DNA of 64,000 bases from Nematopogon swammerdamellus (taxonomy: Eukaryota > Arthropoda > Insecta > Lepidoptera > Adelidae), in the NCBI GenBank assembly GCA_946902875.1, contig OX336351.1, positions 5,219,142 through 5,283,141 of the forward strand, read 5' to 3'. Shown one piece after another: positions 9,413 through 20,150 of the stretch. The notes under the pieces were generated by a model that saw nothing but the letters and a program-made list of their open reading frames with translations, ran no database searches and was not told the origin of the DNA. How positions within the stretch are numbered: the first letter of the stretch is position 1; the number at the start of each line of letters is the position of its first letter. The translations under genes were made by a program, and so were the position numbers.

Positions 9413-10186
9413 CATGGCCAGTTTATAAACTACTATTTACTAATTATTAAATACATCACTGTCGCACTGCGCTATCCTATTTATGTCAAGATTTTTCCTT
9501 TTTCTATGAGAAAGGAACAGGAAATACATTTTAGAACACGTACCTAATATATTAGGTAGGTATATCCATTATAAAATATAAGCGCATTCGAATGTTTTAA
9601 TTCAGAAGTCGTAACCATTCGAAATTTAAAACATTCGTGCGCTGTAACCGGATGAACTCAATTCGCACTGGCCAATAGCAGTTCAGTTTATTACGTGTGA
9701 AGTTGCCGCTAGACGGCGGCGCGGCGCTATGGGCGGTACAACGATTTTCTAGAGTCGGTGTCAACTTCCTGAATTATTTAGCATCAAATTGACTATTTTG
9801 AATTTAGAATCCTAGCGTCAGCAGCATTGAGGTGTGTCCAATTTGAAATTCGAACGAGTTTAAACAATGAAATACCTGGGAGTAATTAATTAACCTACTA
9901 AAACGTTTTTACACCAACAAAATTTTTTATTGATTGATTGTGTTGCATCCTACTCCAACCACCGAAAGCGGCGGCGGCGCCTTGAAAGAGGAGTACGGGT
10001 GAATACGGGTTGGAAGGGCCTTAATTATAATTGAAGACGCCAGACTTTGCTTACCCATTAAATTTGGTTGATAACCAGAAATCTGTAAACAACCCAAATT
10101 TCAAGAAAACCGCTGCGGCCTGAGAGTCTGTGACAGACAGACGAACGAACGGAGGGACATACACCTTGATAAGGTCCTTAAATTGT
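9413..10186. other. Unassigned, with one hairpin
   Basis: 9571-9636 can fold: GCGCATTCGAATGTTTTAA against TTAAAACATTCGTGCGC. A GC-rich patch lies at 9710-9740. 10120-10170 has GACAGACAGACGAACG-like sequence, perhaps a family E remnant. No gene is seen. Confidence 0.45.
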
Positions 10187-10580
10187 TTTTTTTTTATATG
10201 TAAACCGGTATGGGTGTCTGAGTCGGAGGGACCAAAGCACATGCTCCGACCAGCCAATATCACCTCCCAGAAGGTAAGCGCCATACCGGAGACTTCCCTG
10301 GATTGCTGGCTATACTGGACTAGAGGAGAACACAACCGAGGCTGCTATGCGGCCATTTTACTTCAAAGTCGGCTACAATTTGAGCCTGCCACCTAGTAAG
10401 GGGCAAGGGAAGGGACATACAGTTTTACACCGGTTCCGAACGGTGAAGCAGCACTGCAGGTGTAGGTATGCACGTAAATTTTTTCGTCAGAAAAAACTCA
10501 TTGGTACACGCCGACCGGATTCGAACCTCGGACCTCTCGCATGAGAAGCTGATGCCCAAACCACTCGGCCACCCGCCGCT
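10187..10580 (-). mobile_element. SINE-B, full length
   Basis: Best SINE-B copy. On the minus strand the head is GGTGGCCGAGTGGTTTGGGC (class-II tRNA A box) and GAGGTTCGAATCCGGTCGGC (T arm). It is followed by a body with ACTGTATGTCCCTTCCCTTG and CCAGTATAGCCAGCAATCCA, a tail ending CCCATACCGGTTTACATA and poly-A. The body is alignable with that of SINE-A. Confidence 0.9.
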
Positions 10581-11282
10581 TGTTCGCTTTGTTAACAAAA
10601 ACACGAGGCGCGAGAGGAAGGAAGCACTAGTGTCTAAGAGGGACTTCCAGAAATTTCTCCTCAGAGAGCGCTCACCGCCCCTTGTTTCCCAGTTATGACG
10701 AAATAAATTCTCATTTGCATACGACGACGCCGTGGAAGCAGTTTCTTTGACCTGAAACCCCTCCGAGCATGTATTTACGGTTTCGTGTGAGCTAACAATC
10801 CTTTCTTTTTACTGTGAAGTAACGTTTGTGCTCTCATGCTTGGGCGAAGAAGCAAACGTCGTGGTGTGAGGCACACGTTAATTACATTTTTGTTCTGACT
10901 TGAGACATTCGTCGGTGTACGTTAAGAATATGGGCCGCGCAAAGATTTAAATCGATAGATAGCGCATAGTTAACATGGCGCAATACAGACAATGTTACCA
11001 ATGAAAGGGCCGCATGCGGCTACTTCGCATCAGTCGCAGCGCCACGTGCGTGTTGAGACAACGGAACGGAACGCGCCGATGCGCGAGTGCAGAGCGTTAG
11101 CATTTTGCTAACATGAGGCAGCCTTTGATGCGATTCTTGATGACCGTACGTACATGAAGTCACACACACCGTTATGTCTAATCGGTGACGAACTCTTGAG
11201 CGCTTTGCCCTATCTATCATGTAAGACTTAAATAAAAATCTTTTGCTTGTGTGTTTTTCATTATATATAACTGATCTGTATG
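10581..11282. other. Unassigned
   Basis: I see no gene or repeat family here. Confidence 0.5.
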
Positions 11283-11399
11283 CTACGCCGTGTTCCCCGC
11301 ATCATTTTGTATGGAGAAACGGAGCAGCGCCTCTAGTGATAGATTTGCGAACTTCGTTTCTCCATACAAAATGATGCGGAGAACACGGCGCGTAGCGTA
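11283..11399. mobile_element. Short foldback (MITE-like)
   Basis: The arms share GCATCATTTTGTATGGAGAA and CCGTGTTC and face each other (11283-11320, 11356-11399), with a ~35 bp loop. It is near-perfect apart from one small indel. Confidence 0.7.
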
Positions 11400-11436
11400 G
11401 TAGGTTAAATCTCGTGATTAGGGTACTGATACGGTA

Positions 11437-11733
11437 TACGCTCGACCGTTGGAGGCTGACCGTGTTTCGGATTCCACGTAAAACTGTGTAGGTCCCTTCT
11501 CTTCTTACCTTACTAGGTGGTAGGGTTTTACCCGCCCGGTGTGGTACCACCGCACCGAATGAAAGGTCAGTTGAAACGGCTATGAAATAGTTCATGTTTT
11601 TCGTCCAGTTCCGTGTAGCCGGCACGACCGAAGGGAAGCACTGACGTGGCACCAAGTTCACCCGGTGTTATGGGCTGATATCACGGATGTTGTAGGTCAT
11701 GTAGCCAACCGTGTCAGTTTCCTTATAAAAAAT
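11437..11733 (+). mobile_element. SINE-A, 5'-truncated copy
   Basis: It starts at GCTCGACCGTTGGAGGCTGA, carries the T-arm-like CGTGTTTCGGATTCCACG, the body and the tail CCGTGTCAGTTTCC followed by an A-rich end. Confidence 0.85.
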
Positions 11734-11737
11734 CCTC

Positions 11738-11945
11738 TACAGAACCGGTAAACTCTGGAACGCTCTCCCTGCCCACATATTTCCCCCCAAGTACAGTCTC
11801 GGGTCCTTCAAGAGGCGCGTGAATAGGCACCTGTTAGGCCGGCATGGCATTCGCAACCCCCGCATACGAACGAACGTGCATGGGCGTAGTCGTCGCACAC
11901 CATATTGGTGGCTAGGCGTTACATTTCGAGCTTTCAATAAAAAAA
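11738..11945 (+). pseudogene. LINE ORF2 C-terminal fragment
   Basis: The plus frame reads TGKLWNALPAHIFPPKYSLG then SFKRRVNRHLLGRHGIRNPR, the typical last part of a jockey/CR1-like reverse transcriptase protein. It ends with an AATAAA-like sequence and an A-run. Similar but more eroded pieces are at 1700-1860, 31425-31592, 42690-42880 and 62100-62370, so one LINE family left many 3' stubs here. Confidence 0.75.
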
Positions 11946-12475
11946 AATCTCTAGAACATCTCTAGGGCCCCGTAGGCCCAATTATTATGACATGCCCCTA
12001 TTTAGACTATTGCGGTGTTTTCTTATTGTCCCACCAACGTATTATTTTTCGAGCACTATTTAACTTGCCTCAGGAAAGTCTCGGAGGAAAATATATAGAT
12101 TCAGATTCAGATTTAGATATTTATTTCGCCATAAAGAACACACAACAATAACAATATTACATTGAGACATATGCATATTCAGTATGGTTCGTCATCATTT
12201 TTTATGATGTCCCGTTCAGTAGTGCAATCTATAAGGAAGAATCGGGTAAGAAACCTTACAGAGCTTTTTTTAAATATAGCTTACATACTAAGTTTTCATT
12301 ATGTTAAATATAACATACTATATCTAAGCAAAAAATTAAAAATACTAAGTCAAAAATATTCTCATTAAAAAAGATAATAAAATACAAAACAAAGAACATA
12401 GGGTTCAGTCAAGTTATTAATAAAATTTGTGTTTATGCATATAAACAATTTGAATTATCAAAGTCAGCAGAATTT

Positions 12476-15474
12476 TTATTTACAGTATGAAAAAAATTCA
12501 CTTAACTTATAAAATGGATTGTCTAAGAGAAATATTTTCAGCTGACTCTGGAACACATTGTCACTATTTATTGATTTTATTGTATCAGGAACATTTTCGT
12601 ACAATTTGGGTCCAATCACGTCAGGGTCTTTTTCAGCCATCGCCGATTTATGCGCAACAGATTTTAAACGCTCTGAGTTACGTGTGTTATAATTATGACT
12701 TGCGCCATTTGACTCAAAAGAATTCATGTTTTTGCGTACATATACCACTACTTCATATATATATAGAGAGCACACCGTTAATATACCAAAGGATTTGAAA
12801 AAGTCTCTACAAGATGTTGTTCGCGGTACACTGGCTAATACCCTTATCGCTCGTTTTTGCAGTATTAGCACTCTTTCAGCATCGGTTGAGTTACCCCACA
12901 GGATTACACCATACGACAGTAATGAGTGTACGTACGCATAGTAAGACTGTCTCAAAGCCTCCGGACTGATCAAGCGGCGTAACTCTCTTAGTGCGTAAAT
13001 ACCTCTAGCCATCTTGTCACATAGTATGTCTATGTGACTTTTCCAACTTAGAGTTGGGTCAATATAGAACCCTAAAAATCGTATACATGACTGGGAGCCA
13101 ATAGAGCCTGATGAATTCGAAATAGAGAGCTCACGGGGACCACAGTTTCGTCCGGAAAATACCATATAGTTGGTCTTCGATGTATTTAGTATCAGTCCGT
13201 TCGCAGCAAACCATTCCGATATTTTTCCTACTACTATATTTAATTTTATTTCCAGTTCATGCATGGATTCAGCAAAGACTATTATACTTGTGTCATCGGC
13301 AAAAAGTATTAAAACACCATCTATTTTAATCAAGGCTAAGTCATTAATAAATACTAAAAATAATGTATTACCTAATGCAGAACCCTGTGGAATACCCTTT
13401 TAATTTTACCTGGCTCGGAACTTTTTTTGTTTCCTTTTAAAGTGACCTCAGTGACCTGTCTTCGATCTGTTAAAAATGACTTTAGCAATTCATGTGGTTT
13501 ATCACTTACACCATATTTTTCCAATTTGTGCAAGAGGAGGTTGTGGTCTACGACATCGAATGCTTTCGACAAGTCGCAGAATATACCTGCAACCTTGTTC
13601 CTCTTGTCTATACCTTTTATTATCTCTCCTACCAGCTTCATGCCAGCTGATTTTGTGGAGTGATCTTTACGGTATGCGTATTGGTTGGGAGAAAGAAGTT
13701 TATTATCCTCAAGATGCTTAATTACAGAGTCAGATATAACAGATTCTATGATTTTAGATAGTGCTGGCACTAAACTTATAGGTCTATAGTTATTTGGGTC
13801 AGCTCTTTCGCCGGCTCCTTTATAAATGGGACATACACGGGTCTGTTTTAGTACATTAGGATAGGTACCCTCTTCAAACATTTGGTTAACCAATACTGAT
13901 ATGTATGGCGACAAACTATTTGAACATTTGGCAATCAACTCTCCCGACAACTCAAAAATATCAAGACTGCTTTTTTTAGATAATTTGTCACGTATTAATT
14001 TTGAAATTTTTTCAGGTGTGACATAGGGTAGGCAAAAGGTTTGGTCGGCATCAAGACTGGGAATGTCTACCATTAGGGACAATGCTTTGCTTGGAGAAGC
14101 TGGATTCAGGGCTGTTAGCTTACTTCCGATATTCAGGAAGTGCATGTTCATACATTCAGGAATGTTTTCAATAGGAACATCATCTCCATCTGAGGTTATA
14201 AGCTTATGAATACCATCTTCCCTGCACTGCCCTCTGTTGGTTTCATCTTTAATCACTCGCCATATCTCTTTTTTAGGATTATTACTATTCATAATCCTTG
14301 ACTCGATGCAATCTCTACGACTTTGCCAAGACATTATATCTATAGCTGTCTTGTACTTCTCAATACATTTTTTTAAAACGTCGCTATCAGGGAATTGTTT
14401 TTTCATTTCAAATGTGTGACAGAGTTTTGCCTTTAGTGATAATATGTCGTCATTCATCCAGTATTCGTTTTTCTTATTTCTACTTTTTGACATTTTCATG
14501 GGAAAATACATATTTATATAATAGGTTAATACATTTATAAACTTTTCAAACTTAACTTCAATTGAATAATTACTGTTACATACTATTTTACTCCAGTCAT
14601 ATAATTCGATCGCTTCGCAATACTGGCTCACTCTGCCGGGTGTACGAAGCCTCCGCTGTACAGAGGCAGGAGGTTCGCGACCGGCCTGCAGAGAGCTCTC
14701 CCTAAGACAGGCGAGCTGGCCGTCGTGATCACTGATTGCAGTGACACGTGCGGACACTGCGATCGATCTTGGAGACAAGTTAGAGGCTATGGCATCAATA
14801 GACGATTCTGACCCATCACAAGTTCGAGTCGGGAAAGTCACCAAATTGTACATGTTATATGTTTTTAACAAGTCGGTTATTTTGCTACATTTTGAATTAA
14901 TTGTCAAAAAATCAATGTTCCAGTCGCCAGCCAAAATTATGTTCTTATTGTCGTTTGCAAAATGATTTAATATAGTGTCAATTGATTTAAGGAAAATTCT
15001 AAAGTCACCATTGTCAGTTCTATATAAACCAATAATAATTAAATTTAATTTTGGAATTTCTATGGCCGTGCAATCTAGATGGAATTCCTGGGTCATTTCA
15101 TGAACTTCCGACCTTTTCTTAAATTTTACATCATTACGAGTAAATATTATTACTCCGCCATGAATATTCTTTTGGCGGGAAAAACTATTTGATACTTTAT
15201 ATCCGTGAAGCGTTATATTCGGAACTTCATTACAATGAAGCCAGGATTCTGAACAAACAATTACCTCGGGTTAGTCATTATGAACGTCTACTTGAATTAA
15301 ATTTATCTTATTGCGGAGGCTACGTACATTTTGATGAAATATTTTAAAGAACGATTCTATGCCTACCTGCACGTTATTTACATTATCTTGACTTATAGTG
15401 TTTGCAACAGCCGGGCTTATGTACTGACTAGATGTTATTACTACTGATGAGGTAGGTCTGTCATTGGTTGACAA
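12476..15474 (-). pseudogene. LINE ORF2: AP endonuclease and reverse transcriptase, two lesions
   Basis: The endonuclease runs from IFHQNVRSL through SESWL (after the stop), GLYRTDNG, AGDWNID and SDHDGQL. The reverse transcriptase follows with NNYRPISLVPALSKI, CDLSKAFDVVDH, GIPQGSALGN and ILFADDTS, and a C-terminal LQKRAIRVL region. Two lesions are visible. A TAA stop at 15271-15273 lies in frame within the endonuclease, and the same frame stays open on both sides. A one-base loss in an A-run at about 13397-13402 shifts the frame just before GIPQGS. No ATG is seen at the start; the frame opens near 15511 inside ORF1. ORF2 would otherwise be about 1000 residues, a normal length, so this copy looks recent but dead. 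Confidence 0.85.
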
Positions 15475-16910
15475 AAAGAATAGAACATAGAATTTTCGTC
15501 GTCCTCTGTGTTATTTACACTATTATTACATTTAGAAATATGCGGACCAGTCAAATAACACAAGTTCGGGTTATAATGTTTGTGTACACCATTTTTACTG
15601 ATTATTCCCATGCATATATTGTTCAGTCCTTTAGAATTAATGTTGCCTACGCTATTATAGCACTGTGTGTCAAAAGAATTTAAATCTATATAATGCATAT
15701 CTAGTGATTTTAAGCTAACGTTGTACATTTGAGTATTTATCTGGTGCGCTATATTATTAAGTCTAGAACTATCAGTACATCTATAATTGTACATTATTGA
15801 GCTTATAAATAGTTTTATATTTTTTTGGCAGCAGTGCCGCGTCAGAAACTTAATGCTACGGATGTGTTTATTTAAATCAGAGTTCGTTACTGTGTCAGTT
15901 GCCAGGACAACAAGCGCATCTCCCTCCTTCATGTCCTTGGTGAGTCCGGATACATCTTGTATGAGTGCCTGCAGCGGGGCGCCCGGCTTGCATATCGCTG
16001 ACACGTCATCGTAGCCAGACGAGCACTCCTTCATCGTCGCTGCCAAGTCCCTTCCTTGCTTGTCACATAATATTAACATTTTTCGGCTAACTGGGCAATC
16101 TAAGTACACACTCAGCGGCGCCGGTGCCATTACTCTTTTCTTGGGCAATGTGGTGTTGTGCACGTGTGGGTTCGCCGGTTCGCTTATCGTCACCTTTGCA
16201 TTAGCCATATTAATTTTGTTACATTTTTTATTATTCTTATTCTTGTTCTTAACTTTATTCTTATTTTTTTTATTTATTTTTGCCGGTGACTTTGATGTAA
16301 CGGTAGTTGTCAATGTCAGTGATGACGAGGGTAGTGTTTGGGAAGCTACCGTAACATCAGTGGGGGAGAAGTATGCAACAGGTTCCTGCGGCGCACGGTA
16401 TTGTCGCGACTCGAGCTCCTTTATCCTGACGTCTCTCTCGTGCACGCTCTGCAGCAGTACGATGACTTCCTGCTGCAGCTGCAGCTCTTTATCGGTGGGG
16501 ATGCCGGAGCGCAGGTCGGAGGCGCACGAGTCGTCGGCCGGGGCCTGGGTGCGCTGCGTGTCGAGCGCGGCCTGCAGCTGCTCTTCCAGGTCCTGGTTTG
16601 CTTCCAGCACGCGCTCGTACTCCTCGCGGTCGCCGGCTAGCCGCTCCACCTCGGTGCGCAGCAGGTCGCGCTCCGCTGTCACATCATTCAGCATGATGTC
16701 GTACTCGGCGAGCTCCGCTTTCAAGTCCGCGATCTTTTTCCATAGGTCTCGCATGCTCTCTTCGTTCACCTCTTGTTCCTCCAGAAGCGTCTTATTTAAT
16801 CTTTGTGAATTATTTAAGTCCACTCGCAATGATTTTAAACTAACATGGGCGTCACTATTTATTGTTTTCTCCGCATCACTCACGCTGCTGCTTTGGCTTC
16901 TTGTCCGCAT
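15441..16910 (-). CDS. LINE ORF1: coiled coil plus SGNH-esterase-like domain
   Basis: 489 residues, uninterrupted. Residues about 24-170 are Glu/Leu/Lys/Arg-rich with heptad-like spacing, a probable coiled coil for self-association. Residues 207-235 are Lys/Asn-rich and basic (nucleic-acid binding is plausible). Residues 277-440 look like the SGNH/GDSL esterase domain known in ORF1 of CR1/L2-type LINEs: block I reads ILCDKQGRDL, then KPGA (308-311), then VVLATDTVTN (334-343), and a last block near SKGLNN (426-431). In the family, block I is normally GDS with the catalytic serine; here it is CDK, and the last block lacks the usual Asp and His. The fold may be kept without catalysis. ATG at 16910 is the only sensible start; the stop overlaps ORF2. 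Confidence 0.8.
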   Translation of the reverse strand: MRTRSQSSSVSDAEKTINSDAHVSLKSLRVDLNNSQRLNKTLLEEQEVNEESMRDLWKKIADLKAELAEYDIMLNDVTAERDLLRTEVERLAGDREEYERVLEANQDLEEQLQAALDTQRTQAPADDSCASDLRSGIPTDKELQLQQEVIVLLQSVHERDVRIKELESRQYRAPQEPVAYFSPTDVTVASQTLPSSSLTLTTTVTSKSPAKINKKNKNKVKNKNKNNKKCNKINMANAKVTISEPANPHVHNTTLPKKRVMAPAPLSVYLDCPVSRKMLILCDKQGRDLAATMKECSSGYDDVSAICKPGAPLQALIQDVSGLTKDMKEGDALVVLATDTVTNSDLNKHIRSIKFLTRHCCQKNIKLFISSIMYNYRCTDSSRLNNIAHQINTQMYNVSLKSLDMHYIDLNSFDTQCYNSVGNINSKGLNNICMGIISKNGVHKHYNPNLCYLTGPHISKCNNSVNNTEDDENSMFYSFCQPMTDLPHQ

Positions 16911-17059
16911 TTTCCTGAAATGGAGAACGACAAATCAATTAGTGTTGCTCTTTGATTTCTGAACAGCCCTGTTATTGACTAATGCATATATGTACCTATA
17001 TATAGTATTAATGGAGGAAAAAATTTGATGAATTACTTATTTGCATTAAGGGTTAAGTT

Positions 17060-20000
17060 GCGAGTGGCTCGAGATCAATTCTGTTCTTTATTGAACACAC
17101 AACATTAACAAAAATAATTAAATCTAGACCTAAAAATAACTAAATTAACTATAAAAATAAATCTAACTATAAATAAAAATAGTCGTCCATAGGGACCATA
17201 GGCATGGTCCCCATGACGGAAGCGGCGTTCCCCCTCTGGATCGCCAGGCTGATCCGCTGGTTGAAATACGCCCGAGCACGGCGGTCACCAGACGCGTCAA
17301 TGAGTAGTTTTCCCAATTTCTTGGAAAAACTGATCGCGTCCGGGCTCCATGCCCCAAGTGTCTCTACAGCAAAGGCCACAAACTCGTAGTTGTTCTTGAG
17401 TTGGTTGTATTTGGCATGTTTAACCGATTGGGCCTTTGCTGCAGCAAAACCAGCCACCCGAGACGAGCCCACCATGTGACTGGGGGCGAAGGTGTCCGCA
17501 CACGTCGCATCCCAAACCAAAGCCCTCCCGCACACCCACGGCAACAGAGTGACTCCGTCCGGCCTCTTACCATCCGACCTAGATAGGCCAGGTGGTTCGA
17601 GTGCACTCGGGATGTTGGCTGATGCAAGGGAGCGCCTGATGATGTTGTTGATGGCAGCGTGGCGAGACAGCCTGCCGGCACTCCTGGAGCATGAAAGGCC
17701 GTGATGCCCGAGCGCATCAACAGCTCCGCCGCACGCACAAGTGTGCGGTTCGCAAAGCTTGGCACCCACCCTCAGACCGAATGCGACGCGCAAGCTATTA
17801 TTGTCTAGAAGTGTACCCAACTGTGGTGATGGGTACGCTTCCAGCCACGCGCCGGATTCCCAGCGGGAGGCTGCCAAGACACGCGCACGAACTTTTTCCT
17901 GGCCATCCAGAAGGAGAACGTCGCGTGATAATTTTGCGATTGGTATGTCCCAAAGCTTTTGGATGGTCGGTCGGGCCGGTAATTCTTCGCCAGGACAACG
18001 GTCGCGCCAAGCCTGAATGGCCTCTCTCATGTGCGTCACCTCATAGTCCCTGCATGAACGTGATAAAACGGTTCCTACGAGGTCACGCACACAGTGAGCT
18101 GATGCCACAAATGCTGGCAAGGCGACGTCCTTTACCGAGCGAATGCCTGTTCCACCAAGTTTCACCGGAAGCCCAATTTGTTGCCAAATCGTGTCATCAT
18201 ACAGTTCAATACTGAAATTTAGAATATTATTTATTGTAATTCTAAGGCTATTGTCGATTTTAGTCATAAGATCTGGATATTTAAATATTGGGCTTGTTCT
18301 GAGAAAATAAGTAAGTTTCGGGATGAAAAAACAATTTTTTAGCAGGTGAAAGGCCATGTGGTTGTTAATTTGTGTGAGGTTCTGACAGAATTTTAAAAAG
18401 ATTTCGTTTTTATTTTCCAAAAGACCTTTTATACCAAATTCATTTATAGGGGCACCTAACAAAGACATTTCCTTAATTGGTGTTTCTGTAAACTCTGAAG
18501 ATATATTTTGTTTCAAATTATTAAGAATCTGAGTCCTAGTTAATACGTCAACTTTATCAAAAAAGGAGATTTCACATTTACTAAAATTAAGGGACAGACC
18601 AATCTCTCCAAATGAAGTACATATAGTTTTAAGATCTGAGATAACTTTATCTGCAGACCCTCCTACTACCCCATCGTCCAAGTACCATAAATTTAGTTCA
18701 GAATTACATTTTTCTATAATTGGCTGAATACACAGGCTAAATAATGCAGGACCTAAAGGGTCACCTTGCTGACACCCGACCGCAGACAGTATAATATCAC
18801 GTTCGTTGTGATATAAGTGCGTCGGAGCGGAATAACACTGCCAGAGATAAGCGTAAACCATGGGTATTTGCTCTTTAACCTCCTTCAGAAGGATATCACG
18901 GTCTACAGAGTTGAACGCATTTTTTACGTCTATTTTTACGATTATCTCTGAAGTCTCACTTGTGGTGATAAAGGTACGCGTTGCATGTACAATAGTTTCG
19001 CAGGCACTTTTTGTGCCGAATCCCATTTGGTATGGTCTAAACTTTTCCCCTAACGTTGTGTATAAACAACGACAGGCTATTTTGGACACAAGACGTCTTA
19101 GAGTACTGCCAACAGCTATGGGGCGTCCACCTCCATCTTTCTTCTTAAGGGCGCACAAGGATCCTCCGTACAGTATTGGTGTGATTTCGTTGTTGACTTT
19201 GCCGGCGAGCATCAGGTTTGACATTTCCGTAAGCGCTTTCAACAGGTTCTCGCCATGAACTCCATTGGCAGCCATTACGAGGTCTTTAAGGTGTTGTGGT
19301 CTTAAGCCGTCTATTCCTCCTGATGAACCGTTCGGAAAAGATTTAATCGCGTTGATTACGTCCGCTACGGTTGCTTTACCGTGATTTTCGTCATCACTTG
19401 GAGGAGAGGGATACTGCATGTGATGCAAGGGTGTTGGGTGCTTACTGAGCAATGCTTCATAGGTGTCAGATGAATCCTCAGCCATACAGTCATCAGAAGT
19501 GAGTAAGCGTACAGCTCCTCTGACATCCCCATCTGAGACCTTTTCTTCAACCTTTCTGTATAGATAGTTTTTCAATAAATTTTTCTTGGGTCGACGGACA
19601 GTGTCTAGATTTTGAGTAATGCATTGCTCGAAAACTTGTACATTATTGTTTATCTGTGAAGCCAGGGAGGGCCGGTCTTTAGATTTGTTGTTTGATTGTA
19701 CATGGAGTACCCTGTATGCAAAAGTAATTAGATCTTCCCGTGAGTTTTTAGAATTGTCTTTCACACATTTTTGCAAAACTGCGCAAAGCTTGTCTGCAAC
19801 TGCAGCTCTACTTCCCCTAGGGATGCGCTTCACTACTGGGCATGATGATTTGAGGAATTTCAAAGTATCTTCAAAAGAAGCTGCAGGCTGGACAGCTGAA
19901 CTGGGAATAACTATTGGAAGGTCCGGTGGTACAGCAATACCTGTACTCGGTCGGTGTTTCCTAACGAGGTGGATATTCAAACCTCTGAAGCCACGGAAGG

Positions 20001-20150
20001 CTCTGCCATCATTACAGATAGAACATGAAACTTGAAGTGCATCATCGTTGACTGGATTTGTATCAACCAAATTATTGATGCTCTGGGACGCGGACATGTG
20101 GCATCTTATAAAATATTCTTCCCAAATTAAACACTACGTAAAACTAAATT
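17060..20150 (-). mobile_element. RLE-type (R2-like) non-LTR retrotransposon
   Basis: It contains one long ORF (20097-17167) with a short 3' UTR on the minus strand that includes an AATAAAGAACAG signal at about 17095. Boundaries are not fixed: the 5' end lies beyond 20097 and the 3' end is near 17060. It is on the same strand as, and immediately upstream of, the LINE at 12097-16960. No APE domain is present. Confidence 0.85.
17167..20097 (-). CDS. Zinc finger, reverse transcriptase and restriction-like endonuclease polyprotein
   Basis: 976 residues without a stop. The N-terminal finger is C25-x2-C28-x14-H43-x4-H48, as in R2-type proteins. The reverse transcriptase spans about 240-640: GGRPIAVGSTLRRLVSK, catalytic-type IVKIDVKNAFNSVDR (D390), GCQQGDPLGPALFS (441-454) and WYLDDGVVGG (D474, D475). 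The C terminus has a CCHC-like motif (C787, C789, H798 or H799, C803) and a PD-(D/E)XK-like nuclease: KRPDG (D847), VWDAT (D863) and AKY (K896). This order (finger, RT, CCHC, nuclease) is that of R2/R4/NeSL/Hero-type elements; these nick DNA and prime reverse transcription at the target. YLDD instead of the usual F/YADD, and AIQRGNAASVMGT near the end, recall a lineage common in aquatic invertebrates (memory-based). The intact frame suggests recent activity. Confidence 0.88.
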   Translation of the reverse strand: MSASQSINNLVDTNPVNDDALQVSCSICNDGRAFRGFRGLNIHLVRKHRPSTGIAVPPDLPIVIPSSAVQPAASFEDTLKFLKSSCPVVKRIPRGSRAAVADKLCAVLQKCVKDNSKNSREDLITFAYRVLHVQSNNKSKDRPSLASQINNNVQVFEQCITQNLDTVRRPKKNLLKNYLYRKVEEKVSDGDVRGAVRLLTSDDCMAEDSSDTYEALLSKHPTPLHHMQYPSPPSDDENHGKATVADVINAIKSFPNGSSGGIDGLRPQHLKDLVMAANGVHGENLLKALTEMSNLMLAGKVNNEITPILYGGSLCALKKKDGGGRPIAVGSTLRRLVSKIACRCLYTTLGEKFRPYQMGFGTKSACETIVHATRTFITTSETSEIIVKIDVKNAFNSVDRDILLKEVKEQIPMVYAYLWQCYSAPTHLYHNERDIILSAVGCQQGDPLGPALFSLCIQPIIEKCNSELNLWYLDDGVVGGSADKVISDLKTICTSFGEIGLSLNFSKCEISFFDKVDVLTRTQILNNLKQNISSEFTETPIKEMSLLGAPINEFGIKGLLENKNEIFLKFCQNLTQINNHMAFHLLKNCFFIPKLTYFLRTSPIFKYPDLMTKIDNSLRITINNILNFSIELYDDTIWQQIGLPVKLGGTGIRSVKDVALPAFVASAHCVRDLVGTVLSRSCRDYEVTHMREAIQAWRDRCPGEELPARPTIQKLWDIPIAKLSRDVLLLDGQEKVRARVLAASRWESGAWLEAYPSPQLGTLLDNNSLRVAFGLRVGAKLCEPHTCACGGAVDALGHHGLSCSRSAGRLSRHAAINNIIRRSLASANIPSALEPPGLSRSDGKRPDGVTLLPWVCGRALVWDATCADTFAPSHMVGSSRVAGFAAAKAQSVKHAKYNQLKNNYEFVAFAVETLGAWSPDAISFSKKLGKLLIDASGDRRARAYFNQRISLAIQRGNAASVMGTMPMVPMDDYFYL

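Larger units (their letters stand above)
12097..16960 (-). mobile_element. Two-ORF APE-type LINE, nearly complete
   Basis: On the minus strand the order is ORF1 (16910-15441), ORF2 (about 15474-12476) and a ~380 bp 3' UTR ending in ATCTGAATCTGAATC-type tail repeats at 12097-12117. The ORFs overlap by about 34 bp in different frames. The combination of ORF1 esterase-like domain, AP endonuclease and FADD reverse transcriptase places it in the CR1/L2/Daphne-like group; the exact clade needs a tree. The 5' boundary is uncertain (at or beyond about 16912). Confidence 0.85.

Noticed and set aside
10501..10580. A functional tRNA-Ser/Leu gene
   Set aside because: A and B boxes are good, but no proper acceptor stem or variable arm is evident, and the sequence continues into the SINE-B body.
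15468..15480. Programmed -1 frameshift site between ORF1 and ORF2
   Set aside because: The T-run there does not form a canonical X-XXY-YYZ heptamer in the ORF1 frame.
16060..16962. A 300-residue plus-strand open frame
   Set aside because: It is antisense to LINE ORF1; its Ser/Cys/Arg-rich composition is the shadow of the Glu/Leu/Arg-rich coiled coil.
17691..18215. A 174-residue plus-strand open frame
   Set aside because: Antisense shadow of the RLE element ORF, with no recognisable domain.
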